A stretch of 64,000 bases of DNA from Streptomonospora litoralis (GTDB lineage: Bacteria > Actinomycetota > Actinomycetes > Streptosporangiales > Streptosporangiaceae), in the NCBI RefSeq assembly GCF_004323735.1, contig NZ_CP036455.1, positions 1,421,101 to 1,485,100 on the forward strand. The letters run 5' to 3'. This document shows positions 48,925 to 57,144 of the stretch, piece after piece. The translations under genes were made by a program, and so were the position numbers. Below the pieces are notes generated by a model. It ran no database searches. It was not told the DNA's origin and saw nothing but the letters and a program-made list of their open reading frames with translations. The number at the start of each line of letters is the position of its first letter. Positions within the stretch are counted from its first letter, which is position 1.

Positions 48925-51900
48925 ATGTCCGCAGCAGCCCGAAACCGGGTGCTTTCCGCCGTGTGCACCGTCGGGGGGCTGCTGCCGGCCGACCTGCTCG
49001 TCCGCCTCGGCGAAGGCGCGGAGATGCCCGGGTCGCGGCCGGGCGGCTACGGGAACTCCGGCTCCCGGGCGGTGCGGGAGGAGGCGGAGTGCTGTTGGCA
49101 CCGCCTCCGAAGCGTGTGGCGGGAGCTTTGCGCCGACGCCGCGGCGGACGCAGCGGTCACCCGGTGGGTCGAGACGCTTTTCGCCGAGCTGGGGTTCGGC
49201 AGTGTTCCGCCGGTGGGGCCGGAGGGCATCCGTGCTGATGGGAGCGGTTGCGTGCCGATCCACATCACCGCTTGGCGGGACGACCTGGACGACCGTCCGG
49301 CCGGGGACGACACGGCGGCGCCGCATTCGCTGGTGCAGGTGTGGCTGAACCGGAACTCCGAGCACCTGTGGGCGGTGCTGACAAATGGACGGCGGCTGCG
49401 GCTGCTGAGGGCGGCGTCAAGCGCATCGGCGATAGGCGGCTACGTGGAGTTCGACGTCGAGGCGATCTTCGGCGGCGGGCTGTTCGACGACTTCGTGCTG
49501 CTGTACCGGTTGCTGCACGCCACCCGGTTCGCGGCGGCGGACGGGCAGGGGCCGTCGTCGTGCCGATTGGAGCAGTGGCGGCGCGAGGCGGCCGCCGAGC
49601 GGACGCGTGCGCTGGAGTCGCTGCGCGGCGGGGTGCGGCAGGCCGTCGCGGTGCTGGGCACGGGGTTCCTGCGGCATCCCGCGAACGGACGGTTCCGCAG
49701 GGATCTGGACGTGCAGGCGTTCCACGGGGCGCTGCTACGGCTGGTGTTCCGGCTGCTGCTGCTCTTCGTGGCCGAGGACCGCGGGATCCTGCATCCACCC
49801 GGAACCGGCGAACAGGCCGAGCGGCGCTACGCTGCCCACTTCTCCGCGGCGCGGTTGCGGAACCTCGCGCTTCGGGGAAGCGGCGATGCCGGGCAGGGTG
49901 CCCTCCATCGGAGGCTGGTTGCGGTGCTGGACGGGCTGCAGCGCACAGGCGGCCGCCCGGACCTGGGGCTGCCGGAGCTGGGCGGGCTGTTCGAGCGGAC
50001 AACGGCCGACGCCCCGCTGGCCGGAGCGGAGCTGTCCGACGAGGTGCTGCTGGCTGCGGTGCGGTGCCTGGCACAGATCGAGGACCCGGTCTCGGGGCGG
50101 TGGCGGACGGTCGACTACCGCGAGCTGGGGGCCGACGAGCTGGGGGAGGTCTACGAGTCGCTGCTGGGGTTCGTACCCGAGTACAGCGCGGCGGACGCGG
50201 CCCTGGAACTGGTGGAGCTGGCGGGCAGCGTGCGCAAGACGACGGGCGCGTACTACACGCCGCCTTCCTTGATCGAGACACTGCTCGACACCACGCTGGA
50301 CCCGGTCGTAGACGAGGCGGAGCAGCGCGGTCGGAGCGCGGCGGCCGATGCTGATGGCCCCGACGCGGCCGACCACGCCGTCGCCGAGCTGCTGCGGCTG
50401 ACGGTCTGCGACCCGGCGTGCGGAACGGGGCACTTCCTGGTCGCGGCCGCGCGGCGGATCGCCAGACGCGTCGCGGCAGTGCGGGAGGGCACTTCGGAAC
50501 CGACACCCGAGGCGGTGCGCCGGGCCCTGCCCGACGTCGTGGCGCGGTGCGTCTACGGGGTCGACGCCAACCCGACGGCCCTGGAACTGGCGAAGGCGGC
50601 GCTGTGGCTGGAGGCACCGCGGCCCGGGTCGCCGCGGCTTCTCGATGCGCACCTGAAGTGCGGAAACTCCCTGATCGGAGCCACCCCGGCGTCGCTGCGC
50701 GAGGGAATCCCGGACGCCGCGTTCGAGCCGGTGGAGGGCGACGACAGGAAACACGCGAGGTCCCTGGCGCGGATCAACGCCGCAGAACGCGGTAGCCGGG
50801 ACAGTCGGCCGGGTGCCGAACGGCAGCGCCCGTCCGCCGACACGGCGTTCGCGGCGGATGCCGCGGAACGGCCTGACACCGCCGACTACGGCCGTGCCGT
50901 CCGGGCCGCCGACGCCTGGTGCGCCGCGTTCCTGTGCAGAAAGACCGTCGACGCTCCCCGCCCCGTGACGGACGGAATGCTGCGCGCCCTGCAGCGCGAC
51001 CCGGCGGGCCCCGGCACCCCTGAGGAGACCCGGACCGAGATCGCCCGGCTGCGCGAGCGGCACCGGTTCTTCCACTGGCACCCGGAGTTCCCCGACGTGT
51101 TCGCCGCCCCGGCGGAGGCCGCCCCCGCCGACACCGGGACGGGCTCGGCGGGCGGTTTCAGCTGCGTGCTGGGCAATCCGCCGTGGGAGCGGATCAAGGT
51201 GCAGGCGCAGGAGTTCTTCGCCCAGCGGGACCCGGCGATCGCCGCCGCACCCAACGGCGCCGCCCGCAGGCGCGCCGTCGCGGAACTGGAGCACGACCCC
51301 GACCGCGCCGGCCTGCACGCGGAGTTCGCGGAGGTCAAGCGCCGATCCGAAAGCCAGAGCCACTTCCTGCGCAACAGCGGGCACTACCGGCTGACCGGGC
51401 GCGGCGACATCAACACCTACGCCGTCTTCGCCGAGACCGCCCGCCGGCTGACCGCACCGCAGGGCCGGACCGGGCTGATCGTCCCCACGGGCATCGCCAC
51501 CGATGCCACGACCCGCCACTTCTTCGCCGACCTGGCCCGCAACGGGGCGATTTCGGCCCTCTACGACTTCGAGAACCGCGCCGGGCTGTTCCCCGCTGTG
51601 GACTCGCGGCAGAAGTTCTGCGTCCTGTCCCTGGTGGGCAGCGGCACGCGCGAACCGGCGGCGGCCCTCGCGTTCTTCCTGCGCTCCACCGCCGAGCTGC
51701 GCGAGCCCGGCAGGGTCTTCACCCTGGCGCCGGCTGAGATCGCGCTGCTCAACCCCAATACCGGGACGCTCCCGGTGTTCCGGTCGCGCCGCGACGCCGA
51801 GATAGTCCTGGACATCTACAAGCGGGTGCCGGTGCTGGTCGACGAGCGTGACCCGGCCGGCAACCCGTGGGGCGCGGCTTTCCACCGGATGTTCGACATG

Positions 51901-52869
51901 TCCACCGACTCACACCTGTTCCGCACGCGCGAGGAGTTGCTCGCCGACGGGTGGAGGCTCTCGGGGAACGAATTCGCGAGAGACGCGGCGCGCATGCTGC
52001 CGCTCTACGAGTCGAAGATGCTGCATCTCTACGACCACCGGTGGGCCGCCTACCGGGACGACGGCGGAGTCCGCGACCTTGGAGCGGGGGAGAAACGGGA
52101 CCCCTCGGTCGAGGCGCTGCCCCGCTACTGGGTGGACGCCGACGAGGTGGCGAACCGGCGGAAAGGCCAATCGTGGGACCGCGAGTGGTGCCTGGGCTTC
52201 CGCAAGATCTGCCGCGCGACCGACGAGCGGACGGCGATCGCCTTCGTCCTCCCCGAAGGCGGCCTCGGCGACTCCGGCAACCTCGTGTTCCCCGCGGCCG
52301 GGAGCCCGGCGGTGCTGTACGCGAACATGGCGTCACTGGTGTTCGACTACGTGCTGCGGCAGAAGCTGGGCGGCACCAACCTCAACTTCTTCCAGTTCGC
52401 CCAACTGCCGGTGCTGCCTCCCGCCGACGCCGCGGCACACCGGCACTTCATCGAGCCGCGGGTGCTGGAGCTGGTGTACACGTCGCACCGGGCGGCGCCG
52501 TTCGCCCGGGACCTGGGCGATACCGGCGCCCCGTTCGTATGGGACGAGGACCGCCGCCGCGCCATCCGAGCGGAGCTGGACGCCCTGTTCCTCCACCTGT
52601 ACGGAATCGGCCGCGCCGACGCGGAGTACATCCTGGGCACGTTCCCCATCGTCCGGCGCAAGGACACTGCGCGGTACGGCACCTACCGCACCGCAGAACT
52701 GGTCCTGGCCGACTACGACCGCATGGCCGAAACCGGCGCACCCCTCGCCGCCCCCGTGACCGACCGGGAGAACTTCACCTCCACGCTCAACCCGCCACCC
52801 GGCCGGGGACCGCGCGCCAGGCCCAGTAGTCGACCTGTCGGCCGAGCCGCGGCGAACGTGGTCGCCTGA
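48925..52869 (+). CDS. Large Eco57I-like N6-adenine DNA methyltransferase
   Basis: 1314 residues from ATG 48925 (GGAGGAG six bases upstream). The N-terminal region (residues about 100-300) has WLNRNSEHLWAVLTNGRRLR, as found in large restriction-modification and DISARM/BREX-type methylases. YTPPSLIETLLDTTLDPVV leads into motif I, CDPACGTGHFLVAAARRIA, and the catalytic motif IV, LGNPPWERIKV. The C-terminus (LGGTNLNFFQFAQLPVLPP; FHLYGI-like LFLHLYGIGRADAEYILGTF) is typical of the target-recognition part. No helicase, nuclease or PglZ partner is nearby, so it is either an orphan methylase or a single-chain type IIG-like enzyme. I cannot confirm an N-terminal PD-(D/E)xK site. Confidence 0.88.
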   Translation: MSAAARNRVLSAVCTVGGLLPADLLVRLGEGAEMPGSRPGGYGNSGSRAVREEAECCWHRLRSVWRELCADAAADAAVTRWVETLFAELGFGSVPPVGPEGIRADGSGCVPIHITAWRDDLDDRPAGDDTAAPHSLVQVWLNRNSEHLWAVLTNGRRLRLLRAASSASAIGGYVEFDVEAIFGGGLFDDFVLLYRLLHATRFAAADGQGPSSCRLEQWRREAAAERTRALESLRGGVRQAVAVLGTGFLRHPANGRFRRDLDVQAFHGALLRLVFRLLLLFVAEDRGILHPPGTGEQAERRYAAHFSAARLRNLALRGSGDAGQGALHRRLVAVLDGLQRTGGRPDLGLPELGGLFERTTADAPLAGAELSDEVLLAAVRCLAQIEDPVSGRWRTVDYRELGADELGEVYESLLGFVPEYSAADAALELVELAGSVRKTTGAYYTPPSLIETLLDTTLDPVVDEAEQRGRSAAADADGPDAADHAVAELLRLTVCDPACGTGHFLVAAARRIARRVAAVREGTSEPTPEAVRRALPDVVARCVYGVDANPTALELAKAALWLEAPRPGSPRLLDAHLKCGNSLIGATPASLREGIPDAAFEPVEGDDRKHARSLARINAAERGSRDSRPGAERQRPSADTAFAADAAERPDTADYGRAVRAADAWCAAFLCRKTVDAPRPVTDGMLRALQRDPAGPGTPEETRTEIARLRERHRFFHWHPEFPDVFAAPAEAAPADTGTGSAGGFSCVLGNPPWERIKVQAQEFFAQRDPAIAAAPNGAARRRAVAELEHDPDRAGLHAEFAEVKRRSESQSHFLRNSGHYRLTGRGDINTYAVFAETARRLTAPQGRTGLIVPTGIATDATTRHFFADLARNGAISALYDFENRAGLFPAVDSRQKFCVLSLVGSGTREPAAALAFFLRSTAELREPGRVFTLAPAEIALLNPNTGTLPVFRSRRDAEIVLDIYKRVPVLVDERDPAGNPWGAAFHRMFDMSTDSHLFRTREELLADGWRLSGNEFARDAARMLPLYESKMLHLYDHRWAAYRDDGGVRDLGAGEKRDPSVEALPRYWVDADEVANRRKGQSWDREWCLGFRKICRATDERTAIAFVLPEGGLGDSGNLVFPAAGSPAVLYANMASLVFDYVLRQKLGGTNLNFFQFAQLPVLPPADAAAHRHFIEPRVLELVYTSHRAAPFARDLGDTGAPFVWDEDRRRAIRAELDALFLHLYGIGRADAEYILGTFPIVRRKDTARYGTYRTAELVLADYDRMAETGAPLAAPVTDRENFTSTLNPPPGRGPRARPSSRPVGRAAANVVA

Positions 52870-52887
52870 TGATCACCGGGAGCTTAT

Positions 52888-53448
52888 GTGCCCCAGAGGG
52901 GGACGCGGAGTCTGGAGCCGAAAGTGTTCATCCGCGATGTCGCCCTACGGGACGAGTTGACTTCTTCCGAGGTCCGTGAATTCGCGGAACCTCCGGTGCG
53001 GGTCGGCCAGGTACACCAAGCAAGTTGCCTCCTCCGCCTAGCCGGCGACTCCGTATATCTTCAGCCGCTGCTTAGCGACGCATCTCGAAAACCAGCTCCT
53101 CCGGGAGTCAGCATGGCCGTGGAACCGGGAATCGAAGCATTGTTGGGCGAAGCCTTTGCCACCGCGCTTTGGCGCAGCTCCACGGCTACGGCCGGAACGA
53201 CCGAACATTACGCGGAGGCGGCGGCCGATCCGCTAGGCATGGTCTCACAGCACCGTGTAATCGAAGCACACTACGGTGCGGGGCGATTGCTCTTGTCCTG
53301 GCTCGATCAGGGGGTCGCCGAAAACACCGGAACGCATCTTTCGGGTGGCGTCGAGTTCGACGACTCCGTCCCCGAGAGCTACGCGCGCCTCGGTTCTCTA
53401 GTGATAAATGCGCTCACGAATACCGATCGTCGCGATGCGGCCGATTGA
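52888..53448 (+). CDS. Hypothetical protein downstream of the DNA methylase
   Basis: 186 residues from GTG 52888, 18 bases after the methylase stop, so probably in the same transcript. It begins basic (PQRGTRSLEPKVFIRDVALR), then DELTSSEVREFAEPPVRVGQ. The rest is mixed alpha/beta with no motif I recognise. Third codon positions are less G/C-biased than in the methylase (for example TAT, CTT, TCT, CTA), which suggests foreign origin or weak expression. It could be an accessory of the modification enzyme. Family unknown. Confidence 0.5.
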   Translation: MPQRGTRSLEPKVFIRDVALRDELTSSEVREFAEPPVRVGQVHQASCLLRLAGDSVYLQPLLSDASRKPAPPGVSMAVEPGIEALLGEAFATALWRSSTATAGTTEHYAEAAADPLGMVSQHRVIEAHYGAGRLLLSWLDQGVAENTGTHLSGGVEFDDSVPESYARLGSLVINALTNTDRRDAAD

Positions 53449-53666
53449 CCTCGGTGGGCGTTGTCGTGCCTGGATGCGACTGCCGCCGCACCCTCGGCAT
53501 CCTCGTTTGTCGCTGACGGTGGCGTGCCGTCCGGCGTCCGTAAACCCGCGGGCCAGAAGGACCCGCCATCGGCACACCTCGGTGCTACCTTGTTGTCCGA
53601 GAAGCCCGAACAGTTGCTATATGCGCCGCGTCGTCCGTTGCGGGTGACCGGTGTGGAGGTGGTCCG

Positions 53667-53852
53667 ATGAATCTGGGCAACTTCGATCTCGACCCCAAGC
53701 GCCTGCTGTCCGAGGTGCCCAAGCGGCGCCGGGTGACCCGGTCGTCTTCCTTCCGTATCCGGGCGAAAGCCCCGAAGCCGTCGCAGCCGCCCGAGGGGTG
53801 CTGGACGCAGCCCGGGAACATCAGCGGGTGGGCCGAGCCGAAGCGCCGCTGA
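53667..53852 (+). CDS. Small ORF, possibly frameshifted
   Basis: ATG 53667 follows GGAGGTGG, an excellent ribosome site. The start MNLGNFDLDPKRLLSEVPKR looks protein-like, but the remainder of the 61-residue frame is Ser/Arg-rich. A neighbouring frame reads DPVVFLPYPGESPEAVAAAR and GVLDAAREHQRVG with good actinomycete codon use. A shift near 53727-53745 could therefore join the two into one gene overlapping the 3' end of the convergent P450 gene. No family was recognised. Confidence 0.35.
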   Translation: MNLGNFDLDPKRLLSEVPKRRRVTRSSSFRIRAKAPKPSQPPEGCWTQPGNISGWAEPKRR

Positions 53853-53949
53853 CGTCCCTTTCTCGAACCGGATCGCCGGAGCGGGTACCCGACGGTCTGC
53901 TCGGCCGCCGCGCACCCGCCCCGGCGATCCGGTCGGACGTCCTCGGCCC

Positions 53950-55200
53950 TTACCCGGCAACCGCCGGTTGCGCGTCGCCGGAACCCTGCGGCCGCACCCA
54001 CACCTGCTTCGGGTGGGCCATCATCCAGCTCTCCACCGGCGCCGAGGCCGCGGTGCCGTCCTTCCCGGCGTCCAGGGCCAGCTCGGGGAACCTCTCGAAC
54101 AGCCGCGGCAGCGCCACGTTCAGCTCCAGCCGGGCCAGCGGGGCGCCCAGGCACAGGTGGGGCCCGTGGCCGAAGGCGAGGTGGCCGCGGGTGTCGCGGC
54201 CGACGTCGAAGGTGTCGGGGGACTCCCAGGCGTCGGCGTCGAGCGCCGCGGCGGCGTAGGCCAGCAGCACCATTTCGCCTTCGGGAACCGCCACACCGGC
54301 CAGTTCGGTGTCGCGGGTGGCGAAGACCGCCGGCAGCAGGCTGACCGAGGAGTGGCGGCGCAGGATCTCCTCCGCGGCCGCGCTCCACTCCACCTCGCCT
54401 GCGGTGATCCGGCGCAACTGGCCGGGATGGGCCAGCAGCGCCCGCACCCCGTTGGCCAGGGTGCCCATCGTGGTCTCGAAACCGGCGATGACCAGCAGGA
54501 AGAGGTTGGCGACGAGCTGCTCGTCGCCGATGCGGTCGGCTTCGTCGGCCGCGTCGTCGGCGGCGACCAGCGCGCTTACCAGGTCGTCGCCGGGCGCCGC
54601 GCGCCGCTGCTCCACCAGGCCCGCCAGGAACCGGCGGGCGTCGGCGAAGACGCTCGGATCGGTGAGCTCGAAAAGGCGCCGGGCGATGTCGCCCAGGACC
54701 GGGGCGTCCTCCTCGGAGACGCCCAGCAGGCCCACCAGCACGCCGACCGTCAGCGGCCAGGCGAAGCGGTCCTTGACGTCGGCGGTTTCCGCGCCCTCCA
54801 GATCGTCCAGCAGCTGCTCGGCGAGTTCCGCCACCCGCGGCCGCAGCGCCTCCACCCGCCGCCGGGTGAAGTGGGTCTGCATCGGTTTGCGCAGCCGGGT
54901 GTGCTCGGCGCCGTTCTTGGTGAGCAGGCTGCCGACGCCGCCGCTGACCAGCCGCACCAGCGGGCTGTCGGGGTCGACTTCGCCGTCGCGCAGCGCCCGC
55001 CAGTTGCGCTGGGCGTCTCCCCGCACGAACGTGTCGGTGCGGTCGGCCAGCACGCTGCGCAGCGCCTCGTGGTGGGTGACGGCCAGCGCCTTCACCCCTG
55101 CCAGATCCACCTCAGCCACTGGCCCAGCCGCATGGAGAGCGTGCGCGGTCGCGTCTCTGTCGAGGTCTCGGGGGTCGATGCCGATGCGGTGAGTTGCCAC
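53950..55200 (-). CDS. Cytochrome P450, CYP154-like
   Basis: 416 residues from GTG 55200 with AAGGAG four bases upstream; the gene begins 109 bases inside the 3' end of the preceding P450 gene. The N-terminus THRIGIDPRDLDRDATAHAL, then AGPVAEVDLAGVKALAVTHH, resembles CYP154. Catalytic parts are complete: I-helix LLVIAGFETTMGT, K-helix EEILRRHSS (ExxR) and heme loop FGHGPHLCLGAPLARLE. CYP154s oxidise varied polyketide, steroid or peptide-like substrates. The pairing with a CYP157-like gene is the conserved actinomycete arrangement, often next to conservons, but conservon genes are not seen here. Confidence 0.9.
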   Translation of the reverse strand: MATHRIGIDPRDLDRDATAHALHAAGPVAEVDLAGVKALAVTHHEALRSVLADRTDTFVRGDAQRNWRALRDGEVDPDSPLVRLVSGGVGSLLTKNGAEHTRLRKPMQTHFTRRRVEALRPRVAELAEQLLDDLEGAETADVKDRFAWPLTVGVLVGLLGVSEEDAPVLGDIARRLFELTDPSVFADARRFLAGLVEQRRAAPGDDLVSALVAADDAADEADRIGDEQLVANLFLLVIAGFETTMGTLANGVRALLAHPGQLRRITAGEVEWSAAAEEILRRHSSVSLLPAVFATRDTELAGVAVPEGEMVLLAYAAAALDADAWESPDTFDVGRDTRGHLAFGHGPHLCLGAPLARLELNVALPRLFERFPELALDAGKDGTAASAPVESWMMAHPKQVWVRPQGSGDAQPAVAG

Positions 55201-56423
55201 GGGACTCCTTCGTAGAGGCGGTCGGTCGGCGTGAAAGCGACGCGCAGCGATTCCACGTCGCTGAGCAGGGTCGACGACCCGCCCTGCCACTCATCGTCCT
55301 GCAGGACCATGTCCGGCAGGCGGCGGTCGAGCCGCTGCACCGCCGTCTCGGCGATCGTCAGCGCGAGGTCGCGGCCGACGCTGGGGCAGCCGTGCGGCCC
55401 CAGACCGAAGATCAGGTACGAGCGGTTGGTCTCGGTGTCCAACCGCTCGTCGCGGCGCAGGAGCTGCTGCGCCGGGCCGAACCCCTGGACCAGGCAGTCG
55501 CCCGCGGCCACCCGGAAGCCGCCGAGTTCGGTGTCGCGGGTCGCGAAGCGGCCGACGAGTGTATGCATGGGCGGCGAGTGCCACAGGCTCGTGTTGATCG
55601 CCTCGCGCACGGTGCGGCCCGAGTGGAGCTGCACCAGCCGGCTCTTGCGGTCCAGCAGCAGCCGCAGTGCGTGGGCGATGGTGTGCGCGGCGGGCTCGTG
55701 GGCGGCGGCGGTGATGAAGGTGAGGTGGTCGCGGATCTCCTCGTCGTCCAGGCCGGCGGCGATGAACTCCGAGACCAGGTCCTGGCCGGGCTCCAGCCTG
55801 CGGCGCGCGGCCAGGTCGCCCATCCGCCGCTGCAGTTGGGCGTGCACGTGCAGCGCGTCCTCGGCGCCGTCCCACACCCGCCGCTGGGCGGTGCACACGG
55901 CGACACCCTCCTGGGCCTCCATGCCGTAGAGGCGGCACAGCACCAGCAGCGGCACGATGCTGGTGTAGCGGGCGACCAGGTCGGCGCGGCCCTCGGCGCA
56001 GAAGGTGTCGATGACACGGTCCACGACCTCGTCGATGTGGGCGACGACCTGGCTCTGCGAGATGCTGGCCAGCGCTCGGACGGTGATCTCCCGGTAGTAC
56101 CGGTGGTCGGATCCGTCCATGTTCCACACGTTGCGCCGCCGCGTGTAGATCGCCCGCAGGGGCGAGTTCGCGGGGACGACGCCGTTGTGGAAGTCGCGCC
56201 ACCAGTCGACGTCGCGGGCGAAGGTGTCGGGGTCCTGCAGGACCTGCTGGTGGACGTCGACGCTGAGCATGAGCCAGGCCGGTACGCCTTCGGTGAGAAA
56301 GACGGGGGCGAGCCCGCTGGGATAGCGCTCCAGGAGCGAGTCCCACAGCTTCGGCAGGTCGCGCAGCGCTTCGGGATCGTCGAGCCGGACGGCGTCGGTC
56401 GGGTGCTGGATCGGATGGGTCAT
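55092..56423 (-). CDS. Cytochrome P450, CYP157-like, lacking ExxR
   Basis: 443 residues from ATG 56423. The heme loop is FGLGPHGCPSVGRDLALTIA, so the Cys ligand is kept. The I-helix region reads FITAAAHEPAAHTIAHALRL, without the usual acid-Thr pair. At the K-helix, where P450s have ExxR, the sequence is REAINTSLWHSP: both Glu and Arg are replaced (NTSLW). CYP157 proteins are known for such degenerate K-helices (for example EQSLW). The protein may have unusual chemistry or act as partner or regulator of the CYP154 encoded downstream. The two frames overlap by 109 bases, far more than the 4-base couplings elsewhere in the window. Confidence 0.9.
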   Translation of the reverse strand: MTHPIQHPTDAVRLDDPEALRDLPKLWDSLLERYPSGLAPVFLTEGVPAWLMLSVDVHQQVLQDPDTFARDVDWWRDFHNGVVPANSPLRAIYTRRRNVWNMDGSDHRYYREITVRALASISQSQVVAHIDEVVDRVIDTFCAEGRADLVARYTSIVPLLVLCRLYGMEAQEGVAVCTAQRRVWDGAEDALHVHAQLQRRMGDLAARRRLEPGQDLVSEFIAAGLDDEEIRDHLTFITAAAHEPAAHTIAHALRLLLDRKSRLVQLHSGRTVREAINTSLWHSPPMHTLVGRFATRDTELGGFRVAAGDCLVQGFGPAQQLLRRDERLDTETNRSYLIFGLGPHGCPSVGRDLALTIAETAVQRLDRRLPDMVLQDDEWQGGSSTLLSDVESLRVAFTPTDRLYEGVPWQLTASASTPETSTETRPRTLSMRLGQWLRWIWQG

Positions 56424-57144
56424 GGCGTGCTGCTCCGTACGGGGGCGAGGGCCGGATGCCGCCGGCGGTGGGGGAGAAACCCTGGACGGGGCGGTGGGGG
56501 ACGCCCGGGTGCCGCGCGGCGCGGATCTCGCGCGCAGAGGCGGCGGCCGGAGGGGTGCGCGGAGGGTGGGCCCCGCTCAGTGGATACGGCCGGGCCGGCG
56601 TCCGCTGCTCTGGCGGGCTGGGGGAGCGGCGATTCGGAACGGGGGAGCCCGGGGATTGTCCGCCCGGTGGCTCCCCTGTGCCTGACCAGCATGCGTGTGA
56701 GCACCGTCCCCTGTCTGGAATCAGGCCTTGGTTTGTTCCGCGCCGATGCCCGCCCGTGCACCGACGTCGGGAATTCTGGCGAAAGCCGCGTCTGTTGCGC
56801 AACCCCGGGCGCATCTTTGTACTATCGCCCTGACCTGCAAAAACACGACGCGTAAAGGTTTCGATACCGCTGATTCCAGCGGTTCATCTGCGGTTTCCGC
56901 GCAGATCAGCCCCGCTTCTCCGGGGGCTCGGCGGGCGGGTGTGAGTTTTGCGGAGTCTGGTTGCGCACATGCTGAAATCACCGCATCCGCCCGCACTGCG
57001 TCGATCGGCGAACGAAACGGGTATGCATCCGCTCGGCGAATCGGAAGTCCGAATTCTCGGTCGCGTCTCGGCCCCGCCGGCGCTGCATCCGACCCGCGCG
57101 GTCACCGGGAGCGCGCACCGGCGGCCACAGCGCCGCGCGGGCCG
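56424..57144. other. Non-coding interval, P450 promoter region
   Basis: About 720 bases between the minus-strand STAND gene and the P450 pair. No protein-like frame, tRNA or repeat was found. The segment 56680-57060 is distinctly lower in GC than the rest. It presumably carries the promoter of the P450 pair. Confidence 0.45.

Noticed and set aside
56721..56996. 91-codon minus-strand ORF between the STAND gene and the P450 pair
   Set aside because: No ribosome site, no family pattern, and it lies in a lower-GC stretch without the codon bias of neighbouring genes.
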